From CAYTCZ01 sp964436315 (GTDB taxonomy: Bacteria > Actinomycetota > Thermoleophilia > Gaiellales > Gaiellaceae): a DNA stretch of 9,768 bases. Of the stretch, positions 1 through 5,561 are shown one piece after another; position 1 is the stretch's first letter; each line of letters begins with the position of its first letter. Under the pieces are notes generated by a model that searched no databases, had not been told where the DNA came from, and saw only the letters and a program-made list of their open reading frames with translations. The position numbers were made by a program, and so were the translations under genes. The stretch is taken from positions 1 through 9,768 of the forward strand of contig CAYTCZ010000137.1 in assembly GCA_964436315.1 (NCBI GenBank), in the 5' to 3' direction.

Positions 1-34
1 CGTGACTCTCTCGCAGGCAGAGTGCTGCGCCCAT
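1..34 (-). CDS. N-terminus of an unidentified minus-strand gene (partial)
   Basis: An ATG on the minus strand (bases 34-32) opens a frame that stays open to the left window edge (MGAALCLRESH). The start is supported by a strong Shine-Dalgarno stretch on the same strand, GGAGGAGG, a few bases upstream (plus-strand cctcctcc, about 40-47). Only eleven codons are visible, so no function can be given. The G+C-rich bases 48-100 would hold its promoter, but I see no clear -10/-35 pair. The call rests on the ribosome binding site and could be wrong. Confidence 0.45.
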   Translation of the reverse strand, partial: MGAALCLRESH

Positions 35-106
35 GCGTCCCTCCTCCGCGCGCGGGTGCGTCCGCGCGCGCACGTACGGAGTACCGCGCGGGTGTGACAC
101 TTTGAG

Positions 107-122
107 TGGCTCCGCGGAGCCA
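107..122. terminator. 16-bp perfect palindrome TGGCTCCGCGGAGCCA, terminator-like
   Basis: The sequence TGGCTCCG is followed directly by its reverse complement. The same 16 bases, plus one more base on the left (106-122), recur as the core of the longer palindrome at 8391-8420, which sits at the end of a gene. By analogy this copy may be a terminator or a genome-wide palindromic element. There is no T-run after it on either strand, so intrinsic termination is not shown. Confidence 0.45.
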
Positions 123-161
123 GCCATCACGGCGCTGACTTTCGTTTGAGCGAGATCGGGC

Positions 162-233
162 TTGGACCTCGTGTCGCCCCTTGTCGATGAGGATGACGAC
201 CTGACCGTAGTGAACACCCGCTCGCCGACGTAG
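162..233 (+). other. short coding-like stretch upstream of the 360-aa gene
   Basis: This short frame, from TTG at 162 to the TAG at 231-233, reads MDLVSPLVDEDDDLTVVNTR and four more residues. An in-frame TGA lies a few codons upstream. The acidic composition looks more like a protein C-terminus than random sequence. It could be a very small ORF, a remnant of a truncated gene, or chance. It ends 11 bases before the next start codon. No family is recognised. Confidence 0.15.
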
Positions 234-244
234 GCTGCTGCCCG

Positions 245-1327
245 ATGAGTCTCAAGAAGACGGTGGAGTTGCTGTGCCAGGCGGTCGACGGGGCGGACTG
301 GAACGCGGAGCGCGCCAACGAGTTGCTCCAGGAGATGCTGAGGTTGTGTGGAACCGCCACTCGTACGGAGCTCGACGACGCCCTGGGCCTGATCGCAGTG
401 CGTGTCCGGCGGTCGACGATCGGCGATGGCGATGGCGTGGCCCATGTCGCGATCAGTGGGGGCACGCTGATCGAGAAGGGCGCGACCCCTCGGCCACTCG
501 CGCAAGCCTTGCTCGAGCGGCTGCCGGAGGTTCTGGAGACCGCGCGCGCTTTCGCGGACCGCTGCCTGCCCTCGGAGCCGGGCGACGACCTGTGGGAGGG
601 CGTTGCCGACGAAGACGTGTTCACGGACGTGGACGACCTCCCGATCACGCACGCGGTGTTCCGGCGACATCTGCCGGACGACCGCGGAGGCGGTTGCTCG
701 CTCGCCTACCTTCGGGAGTGGGTGTTGCCAACGGTCGCGGCCCTGACCCGCGACCACGAGATGCTCGCTCGCGCGCAGGACGATGCTCGCCTCGTGCGGG
801 CGGCCGCGGCGCTCCGCCGCTCCAATGCGCAGTGGCTGGAGTTCCTGCTCGCGACCCAGCTCGCCCAGCCATGGCTGGTCCTGTGCACGGAAGCCAACCG
901 TGCCTTCGAGCTCGAGGTCGATCAGGTGGCATCCAACTTCGTTCTGAAGGGCTTGGTGGCCGACGCCGTGCTCGCTCAGGGTGTGACTGGACAGCGGAAC
1001 CCACCGGACGTGATCGACGTGCTCCGTGGACGCGCGCAGCACTCGGCGCAGGGCTACGTGCAGGGCGTCTTCGACCACTACACGGCGGCCGCGCTGCCCT
1101 TCCTGGCGTCGGGTGAGCAGGTGCCGTTCGAGCACCACGTCTGGAACGAAGGCGTGCCGACCGACGTGGTCCCGATTGCTGACGGTCGGCGACTCCTGGT
1201 GCTCGGCCCACCGACCATCGTGCGGACGTGGAACGCTCGGCCGGTGTTTTCGGCGCTTCGCCCCTCCGTCCGAGTCGTTCGCGAGTTGGACCCCACGAAA
1301 GTACGCGCGCTGGCCAACGGGAGCTGA
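245..1327 (+). CDS. Unrecognised 360-aa protein
   Basis: This is a long open frame with typical high-GC codon use; alternative frames and the opposite strand give only Arg/Pro/Ala-rich shadow translations. I do not recognise a family. The product looks soluble: no signal peptide or membrane segment is evident. Acidic stretches occur in the first half (for example DEDVFTDVDDLP, about residues 121-132). A helical, Ala/Leu-rich middle follows (about 165-230). The C-terminal part (about 290-350) contains the ordered-looking motifs VWNEGVPTDVVPIADGRR and LGPPTIVRTWNARPVFSA. The ATG at 245 is chosen because no better start lies upstream, although its ribosome binding site is weak. The same frame continues with coding-like sequence after the TGA (next entry), so the protein may once have been longer. 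Neighbours give no functional clue. Confidence 0.75.
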   Translation: MSLKKTVELLCQAVDGADWNAERANELLQEMLRLCGTATRTELDDALGLIAVRVRRSTIGDGDGVAHVAISGGTLIEKGATPRPLAQALLERLPEVLETARAFADRCLPSEPGDDLWEGVADEDVFTDVDDLPITHAVFRRHLPDDRGGGCSLAYLREWVLPTVAALTRDHEMLARAQDDARLVRAAAALRRSNAQWLEFLLATQLAQPWLVLCTEANRAFELEVDQVASNFVLKGLVADAVLAQGVTGQRNPPDVIDVLRGRAQHSAQGYVQGVFDHYTAAALPFLASGEQVPFEHHVWNEGVPTDVVPIADGRRLLVLGPPTIVRTWNARPVFSALRPSVRVVRELDPTKVRALANGS

Positions 1328-1345
1328 GCACAACGCGACTTCACG

Positions 1346-1507
1346 GTGCGGGCATCGCCGACTCGGACGGAGTCGCCGTGCCCGAGCGAGCTGGACGAGC
1401 TCCGACCGGACGAAGTCAACTTCGGTGATCTCGGCGAGACGCTACGGCAACTCCTCGAGATCGCCGTCGACGGAGCCTCTGGCGAGCGAGCAGACTGGGA
1501 GGACTAG
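1346..1507 (+). CDS. Small acidic ORF, or 3' extension of the preceding gene past its TGA
   Basis: After the TGA at 1325-1327 the same reading frame stays open to the TAG at 1505-1507. It reads like real protein, especially the last 37 residues (DELRPDEVNFGDLGETLRQL, then LEIAVDGASGERADWED). The first possible start in frame is GTG at 1346, giving a 53-aa product without a clear ribosome binding site. The alternative is that the upstream gene originally ran through to 1507 and was shortened by a nonsense mutation (or that the base call is wrong). It lies 12 bases from the end of the convergent nucleotidyltransferase gene. No family is recognised. Confidence 0.35.
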   Translation: MRASPTRTESPCPSELDELRPDEVNFGDLGETLRQLLEIAVDGASGERADWED

Positions 1508-1519
1508 CCGTCGAGCGAG

Positions 1520-2095
1520 CTATACCCAGCTCGGCAGGTCGATGAGGGTTGGCTCGACCAACAGCATGTCCCGTTCGACCGTGTTCAGATGGCGGACGTA
1601 GCGGCCGAGGTCTCTTGCTCTGGCATCGGTGGACCAGAAGTCTGCCGCATCCTCGAATCGTCGAATCAGCAGGCGATGAGGGACCAGCCCCTTCTGCACC
1701 ATCGCGTCGATGTCGCCGACATCCGCGGCGCTGAAGCGCTTCAGCTTGCTCACCACCACGTCCACGACGTCGAGCACTTGGAGATCCAGTTCGACGTCCA
1801 GATCGATGGCATGCCACTTCGGTACTTGCGGCAGGAAGGGCACACCGTTGCTCACGACGTCCAAGTACATTCTCCAGCGTTGGGCGAGCACGGAGTCCGG
1901 CCCCGCGAGCTCCAGGAGCCGGCTCTTGGTTTCCTCGTCCAGGTCGAGCGTTTCGAGTAGGTCGCTGTCTTTCGTGCCGCGCTCCCAGTCGGTCTGAAGC
2001 ATGAGCGCTGTCGAGCCGATGATCCGAAGTGGAGGCAGTGGGGGCCCGTCCCACTGCTCTGCGAGCTCGCGGAACAACCGCTCAGCGACGTTCAC
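1520..2095 (-). CDS. DUF6036/AbiEii-like nucleotidyltransferase, putative toxin
   Basis: The 191-aa product has features of the DUF6036 branch of the nucleotidyltransferase superfamily. The signature GSTA loop (residues 27-30, context RIIGSTALMLQ) is followed by TKDSD (41-45), which takes the place of the usual metal-binding TxDxD/DID element. A later segment (about 97-137: DLDVELDLQVLDVVDVVVSK, then KLKRF.AADVGDIDAMV) matches the family pattern of a buried strand followed by a K-L-x-R-x..D..DI helix. Related proteins act as toxins that modify tRNA or use NTPs (AbiEii, MenT). That role here is inference. The start is a GTG at 2095, 14 nt inside the end of the upstream HTH gene, so the two are probably translated together. 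The usual second acid of the metal motif reads D-S-D, so an active-site triad cannot be confirmed by eye. Confidence 0.7.
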   Translation of the reverse strand: MNVAERLFRELAEQWDGPPLPPLRIIGSTALMLQTDWERGTKDSDLLETLDLDEETKSRLLELAGPDSVLAQRWRMYLDVVSNGVPFLPQVPKWHAIDLDVELDLQVLDVVDVVVSKLKRFSAADVGDIDAMVQKGLVPHRLLIRRFEDAADFWSTDARARDLGRYVRHLNTVERDMLLVEPTLIDLPSWV

Positions 2096-2840
2096 TGGAG
2101 GCTCGCAAGGCGTTCACGAAGTCTTCGTCGCGAAGGCGGGTCGCGATTCGCCATCGGCGCGCGGTCGGGGAGGCCTCCTCGAAGACTCGGTCGGCGGTGG
2201 TGAGGCTCCGGATGTCTCGGTCCAGGACGTCGATTGGCTGGTCCTTCGGGGGCGGCTGGATCGTTCCATGCCTCTGGAAGTTGGCGAGCAAGGTGTCCGC
2301 TCGCTCGAGCGTCCGACGATCTTCTGACCGCGGACGCTCCGAACCAATCGCATTGCGAACGCTCTCCACCAGCCATCCGAGACGGTGTGCGCGACCCTCG
2401 CGGCGCAACCTGCGAGCGGCCTCTGGCAGGGAGATGCCATCGACAGAGCGCACGAGGACCGGTGCGAGGGCAGCGACGTGACGGGAAGAGGGTGCGCCTC
2501 CCAAGACTGCGACCACGAGCGCACCGCCGCCGTCGGGTCCGGCGGGGAAGCCGTCGAGTTGCCTCAGGTGTGTTGCTCCATGGCGGACCAGCGCGTTCTG
2601 GAGCGCTGCATCCGCCGACGGCGTCTCCGGGAGGAAGCGCGCGATGCTGGTATTGGTGATCTCCAGGAAGCGAAGGAACTGGGCGGCAGAGAGGTCGCGG
2701 ACACCCCGTTCGACCTCACTGAGCCGTGGCTGAGACAGCTCGAGACGCTCCGCCAGCTCAGCTTGGGCCCAGCCCCGCTGTTGGCGAATCTCACGGACGA
2801 CCTCGCCGATGTGCTCGGATATTTTGGCTAGTGATTCCAG
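2082..2840 (-). CDS. XRE-family HTH regulator, putative antitoxin of the nucleotidyltransferase unit
   Basis: The open frame encodes about 252 aa. Residues 10-62 form a textbook Cro/C1-type helix-turn-helix (EIRQQRGWAQAELAERLEL, then SQPRLSEVERGVRDLSA). The remaining ~190 residues (containing PEAARRLRREGRAHRLGWLV) are an unrecognised, mostly helical and charged domain. The gene ends 14 nt inside the nucleotidyltransferase gene, and its upstream region carries two matching inverted repeats, so it probably represses its own operon. The start is a problem: the frame contains no ATG, GTG or TTG between the in-frame TAA upstream and the HTH. The first GTG is at 2516 and would remove the whole HTH. 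CTG at 2840 (MESLAKISEHIG) is the best candidate, with a weak GGACGGG-like ribosome site about 10 bases upstream. The domain call is firm; the exact start is not. Confidence 0.75.
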   Translation of the reverse strand: MESLAKISEHIGEVVREIRQQRGWAQAELAERLELSQPRLSEVERGVRDLSAAQFLRFLEITNTSIARFLPETPSADAALQNALVRHGATHLRQLDGFPAGPDGGGALVVAVLGGAPSSRHVAALAPVLVRSVDGISLPEAARRLRREGRAHRLGWLVESVRNAIGSERPRSEDRRTLERADTLLANFQRHGTIQPPPKDQPIDVLDRDIRSLTTADRVFEEASPTARRWRIATRLRDEDFVNALRASSERR

Positions 2841-2857
2841 CGTCTTGCCCGTCCGTG

Positions 2858-2873
2858 TATCGCCTATGCGATA
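2858..2873. promoter_or_regulatory. Operator 1 (inverted repeat TATCGC-N4-GCGATA)
   Basis: A perfect 6-bp inverted repeat with a 4-base spacer, located 18 bases upstream of the proposed CTG start of the XRE gene. It shares its half-site with the repeat at 2878-2893. This is the typical size and position of a Cro/C1-type autoregulatory operator. Binding by the adjacent regulator is inferred. Confidence 0.65.
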
Positions 2874-2877
2874 TTCG

Positions 2878-2893
2878 TATCGTTATAGCGATA
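2878..2893. promoter_or_regulatory. Operator 2 (inverted repeat TATCGT-N4-GCGATA)
   Basis: A second 16-bp repeat starting exactly 20 bp (two helical turns) from operator 1. It differs from a perfect TATCGC inverted repeat at one half-site position. It covers the best minus-strand -10 candidate, so occupancy would be expected to block transcription of the XRE/nucleotidyltransferase operon. Confidence 0.6.
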
Positions 2894-2907
2894 ACCGCGG
2901 GCGTCAA
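2882..2907 (-). promoter_or_regulatory. Possible promoter of the XRE-nucleotidyltransferase operon
   Basis: On the minus strand TTGACG (2907-2902) is followed after 14 bases by TATAAC (2887-2882). Both boxes are close to sigma-70 consensus, but the spacer is shorter than the usual 16-18. The predicted transcript would begin near 2875, between the operators, and leave a leader of about 35 nt before the CTG start. Confidence 0.35.
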
Positions 2908-3458
2908 GTTCGGCGACCACGAGGCGCTGAACTACCGCGGCCGGATCCTGTGGATGCGGCCGGGCTCGGCCTCGCGGAACGACCCGACGCGGAGACCGTT
3001 CACCGGAGTCAGCCGCGCCGGAGCTGGCGCGTGCGACCACGACGTGTGGTGGTGCGGCGTGATGCGTGACGAGGGCGGCCGGCGAAGAAGCGCGGCGCTG
3101 ACCCACCTGCGGAGTGACAGCCGCGTCGCGACCCGCGCCGTTCGGATGGGCCGGACGGCGCATTCGTGCGTCCGGGGCAGGATGAGCGGCGCTGAGATGA
3201 GCGAAATCCGTCGCTGAGACCGCGAGAATGGTGCGGCGAGCAGCAGGTGCGCTGGGTCGGCTTCGGGGCTGAGCCGGCTACGGCCGGGCAAGCAGCTACG
3301 AGACGGGTTCTGTCAGGCCGACCCCCGGACGGATCGATCTCCTCGGCTCCCCCATTTTCTGTTCCAGCACGTCACTGGGTGCACTATGTTCGGGAACTCG
3401 TTCTGCCCGTGAAGGGCCAGAGCGGGGCCGGCCAGGCACGCGGCCTTGAGATCCGAGA
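2894..3458. other. Intergenic stretch without a supported gene
   Basis: About 565 bases separate the minus-strand XRE operon from the plus-strand TIR gene. Open frames exist on both strands but encode Arg/Pro/Ser-rich sequence without any recognisable domain, as expected from G+C-rich noncoding DNA. Possibly a decayed gene lies here, since one plus-strand frame (about 2909-3075) reads FGDHEALNYRGRILWMRPG, but I cannot support it. The promoter of the TIR gene must lie in the last part; I see no convincing boxes. Confidence 0.4.
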
Positions 3459-3995
3459 ATGGCAGTCTTCGTAGGCAGAGAAGAACTTGAGCGGATCGGC
3501 AGCACAACAAAGGTGTTGCTCGAGAAGAGTGCCTCGGCTCTGAGTGAGCGGAGCAACGTATTTCTTTCTCACGCGAGCCTTGACTCGAACAAGCTCCTCC
3601 GAGGTGTGCTTCGGGTTCTGAAGGGTCACGGGGCCGTGACCTACGCCGACGTTCTCGATCCTGTGGCCAAGCAGCTCGACGCGGACGGATTCGGTGCATT
3701 CTTTGTGGATGCGATCGCAGACTGTGGCCGACTCGTCGCGCTGACTACGAGCAACAGTCGGCGCTCTCGGTGGGTTCCGTGGGAGCTCGGACTGGCGCAT
3801 GGACTCCATGGTCGTGAGCGGACCGCAGTTTGGCCGGTGGTCGAGCCTGGGGCGGGCCAGGCCAGCGTTGCGGACGAGTATCACAACGTCTATCCAACGG
3901 TGCAGTGGTCCCGACGGTTGGAGAAGTGGATCGTTTTCGATCCTGTCGATTCCAGACATTGGAGTCTCAGGGCGTGGCTGGAGCTGGGGCCCTGA
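3459..3995 (+). CDS. Stand-alone TIR-domain protein, putative NAD-consuming defence effector or signal producer
   Basis: The product has 178 aa. Residues ~33-125 match a bacterial TIR domain: the first strand and loop NVFLSHASLDS (33-43), the box-2-like VTYADVLDP (60-68), the strand and turn RLVALTTSNSR (91-101), and SRWVPWELGLAHG (103-115). Glu109 in that last motif occupies the position of the catalytic glutamate of TIR NADases. An N-terminal helix (1-32) and a ~55-residue tail flank the domain; there is no sensor, repeat or membrane segment. Bacterial TIR proteins cleave NAD+ or make cyclic ADP-ribose-type signals in anti-phage systems such as Thoeris. Activity here is inferred from the motifs. 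No SIR2/SLOG partner (ThsA) is in the window. The following base-modification genes may be its partners, but 377 bases separate them. The ATG at 3459 is the first start in frame before the domain. Confidence 0.8.
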   Translation: MAVFVGREELERIGSTTKVLLEKSASALSERSNVFLSHASLDSNKLLRGVLRVLKGHGAVTYADVLDPVAKQLDADGFGAFFVDAIADCGRLVALTTSNSRRSRWVPWELGLAHGLHGRERTAVWPVVEPGAGQASVADEYHNVYPTVQWSRRLEKWIVFDPVDSRHWSLRAWLELGP

Positions 3996-4372
3996 CGGCT
4001 AGCTAGGAGTCCTCGCTCGTAGGTCTGGCCGCCGAGACTGGGCACGGCCGTAAAGCGTCGGCTGGCTAGTGACCCAGCCTTGCATCCATGTTCGCGTGCG
4101 AGAACGTCGATCTGCCTGGCATTCCGTGCCGGGAGCCGTTTCGAGCACTCATAGCACCCTGGGCGGAACTGGCCTCCGGCCCAACGTCCTCGGAATATTC
4201 CTGACGGTCGTAGACACCCGGCCAAGGTGTCGTCCCCGATCCCTCCGCAGCACAATGGAACGCTCAGGTGCCGACGACGGATCGCCGTCGGGCCCGTCGT
4301 CGGCACCTGAATCCATGTCGGCGGCCTCGCTGCCGCCCCGGTCGAGCGCTGGAGCTTGTAGTTCGCCAGGCG
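3996..4372. other. Intergenic stretch with a long hairpin and a short AT-rich palindrome
   Basis: No gene is supported: frames on both strands give Arg/Ser/Pro-rich translations. The stretch holds the palindrome GGAATATTCC (4192-4201), which stands out in G+C-rich surroundings and might be a regulator site, and the 17-bp-arm hairpin at 4264-4310. A weak GGCTGG/CCAGCC stem lies at 4060-4079, after the TIR gene. Confidence 0.5.
4264..4310. repeat. Inverted repeat with perfect 17-bp arms and a 13-nt loop
   Basis: Arms 4264-4280 (TCAGGTGCCGACGACGG) and 4294-4310 are exact reverse complements around ATCGCCGTCGGGC. It lies 62 bases before the ATG of the hypermodification-type gene. It could be a terminator for transcripts coming from the TIR gene, a leader RNA structure or a protein-binding site. 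There is no T-run after it. Confidence 0.7.
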
Positions 4373-5455
4373 ATGACCGAGAACAACCACATGGAAGGCA
4401 CCGACGAAGGGCAGGGCATCAGAGTTGCAGCCGGTCGGACACTCAGAACCACGTCGGTCTATGACACATATTGGCGCTTTGCCTGCCGACGCCAGCAGGT
4501 ATTCACGCGTCGAGTCGCCGGCGACGAGCCTCCGTGGACGGCGGATCCGATCATCGCGCAGCACCGTTTCACGAACGCATACCGTGCGACGGACCGCGTA
4601 AGCCAGTATCTCATTCGCCACGTCATCTACGACGGCCCAGCGGAGGCACGAGAAGTCTTCTTTCGCACGCTGCTGTTCAAGTTCTTCAACCGGATCGATA
4701 CTTGGGAGTTGCTCCTCGAACGACTCGGTGAGCGACCGACCTGGGAAGACTTCGACGTCGATCGATATGCGCAGATCTTCGACCGCGCGATGGGCAAGGG
4801 CCGCCGGCTATACTCAGCCGCCTACATAATGCCTACTCCACCGTTCGGTGAGCGACGAAAGCACGCCAACCACCTCCGGCTGCTACAGTACATGATGCAA
4901 GGCGATGCCTGGAAACGGACCCTCGACTCCAGGAGTCTAAAACAGGTATACGAGACCTTGCTTGGCTACCCATCTCTAGGACCCTTTCTCGCGTTTCAGT
5001 TCACGATCGACCTCAACTACAGTGAGCTCATTGACTTCCCCGAGAGCGACTTCGTGGTCGCCGGACCCGGCGCAATCCGCGGTATCCAGAAATGCTTCAC
5101 TGACACCTCCGGTCTTACTGCGGCCGATGTAATTCGAGTGATGGCGGATCGTGCCGACCACGAGTTTGCCAGCCGCGACCTTGAATTCCCGAAACTCGGC
5201 GGCCGGCGCCCTCTCCAGCTGATCGACTGCCAGAACCTGTTCTGCGAGACCGACAAGTACGCGCGGGTCGCGCACCCCGAGTTTTCGGTGGGATCCGGTC
5301 GCACGCGGATCAAACAGAAGTTCACAGCCAAACCTCGCCCGATCCCCCAATTCTACCCTCCCAAGTGGCACCTTACACCGCAACACGAACCGGTCCCACC
5401 GCGTGAGCCTGACCAGACCAACAAGCAGCTAGCTTTTTCGCTTGCTGTGGGATAG
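4373..5455 (+). CDS. DNA base hypermodification protein, HMUDK-helical/aGPT-PPlase-like family
   Basis: The product is 360 aa from ATG 4373. The frame is open further up to GTG 4268, but that extra 35 residues is Arg-rich and starts inside the 17-bp hairpin, so it is not used. Recognisable family motifs in order: YDTYWRFACRRQ (30-41), PWTADPII (54-61), RFTNAYRATDRVSQYLI (65-81), LLFKFFNRIDTWELL (100-114), LLGYPSLGPFLAFQFTIDL (196-214), GPGAIRGIQKCF (231-242) and DCQNLFCETDKYARV (285-299). These mark the all-helical, DNA-glycosylase-like (HhH) family predicted to work in thymine hypermodification. Its relatives include the helical domain attached to phage 5-hydroxymethyl-dU DNA kinases and alpha-glutamyl/putrescinyl thymine pyrophosphorylases. 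There is no Walker A P-loop, so a kinase activity is not supported here. It converges with the MazG-like and Nmad2 genes, whose families come from the same type of system. The precise reaction is unknown. Confidence 0.8.
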   Translation: MTENNHMEGTDEGQGIRVAAGRTLRTTSVYDTYWRFACRRQQVFTRRVAGDEPPWTADPIIAQHRFTNAYRATDRVSQYLIRHVIYDGPAEAREVFFRTLLFKFFNRIDTWELLLERLGERPTWEDFDVDRYAQIFDRAMGKGRRLYSAAYIMPTPPFGERRKHANHLRLLQYMMQGDAWKRTLDSRSLKQVYETLLGYPSLGPFLAFQFTIDLNYSELIDFPESDFVVAGPGAIRGIQKCFTDTSGLTAADVIRVMADRADHEFASRDLEFPKLGGRRPLQLIDCQNLFCETDKYARVAHPEFSVGSGRTRIKQKFTAKPRPIPQFYPPKWHLTPQHEPVPPREPDQTNKQLAFSLAVG

Positions 5456-5561
5456 CAGAACCGAACCTCCGGGGTTTCCACCAAGCTGACGCCGGCAGAG
5501 AAGCCTTGCCAGTTAGGCTCACGTAATAGCCACAAACCACTAGCCGGGTAGCCACGCGCCC

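Noticed and set aside
1026..1601. 191-aa plus-strand frame across the end of the 360-aa gene
   Set aside because: It is an Arg/Ser/Thr-rich shadow of the better frame and overlaps the nucleotidyltransferase gene.
2932..3291. 119-aa minus-strand frame in the gap before the TIR gene
   Set aside because: It is Arg/Pro/Ser-rich with no recognisable motif and no ribosome binding site, typical of G+C-rich noncoding DNA.
4268..4372. Upstream GTG start extending the hypermodification protein by 35 residues
   Set aside because: The extension is Arg-rich, starts inside the 17-bp hairpin and precedes any conserved motif; ATG 4373 is more plausible.
3890..4621. 243-aa open frame on the minus strand spanning the TIR 3' end, the intergenic stretch and the 5' end of the hypermodification gene
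   Set aside because: It runs antisense to two genes with clear family motifs, and its translation is a mixed Arg/Ser/Gly-rich sequence without any domain.
3459..5455. Thoeris system (ThsA/ThsB)
   Set aside because: The TIR fits a ThsB-type role, but the next gene has no SIR2, SLOG or membrane features.
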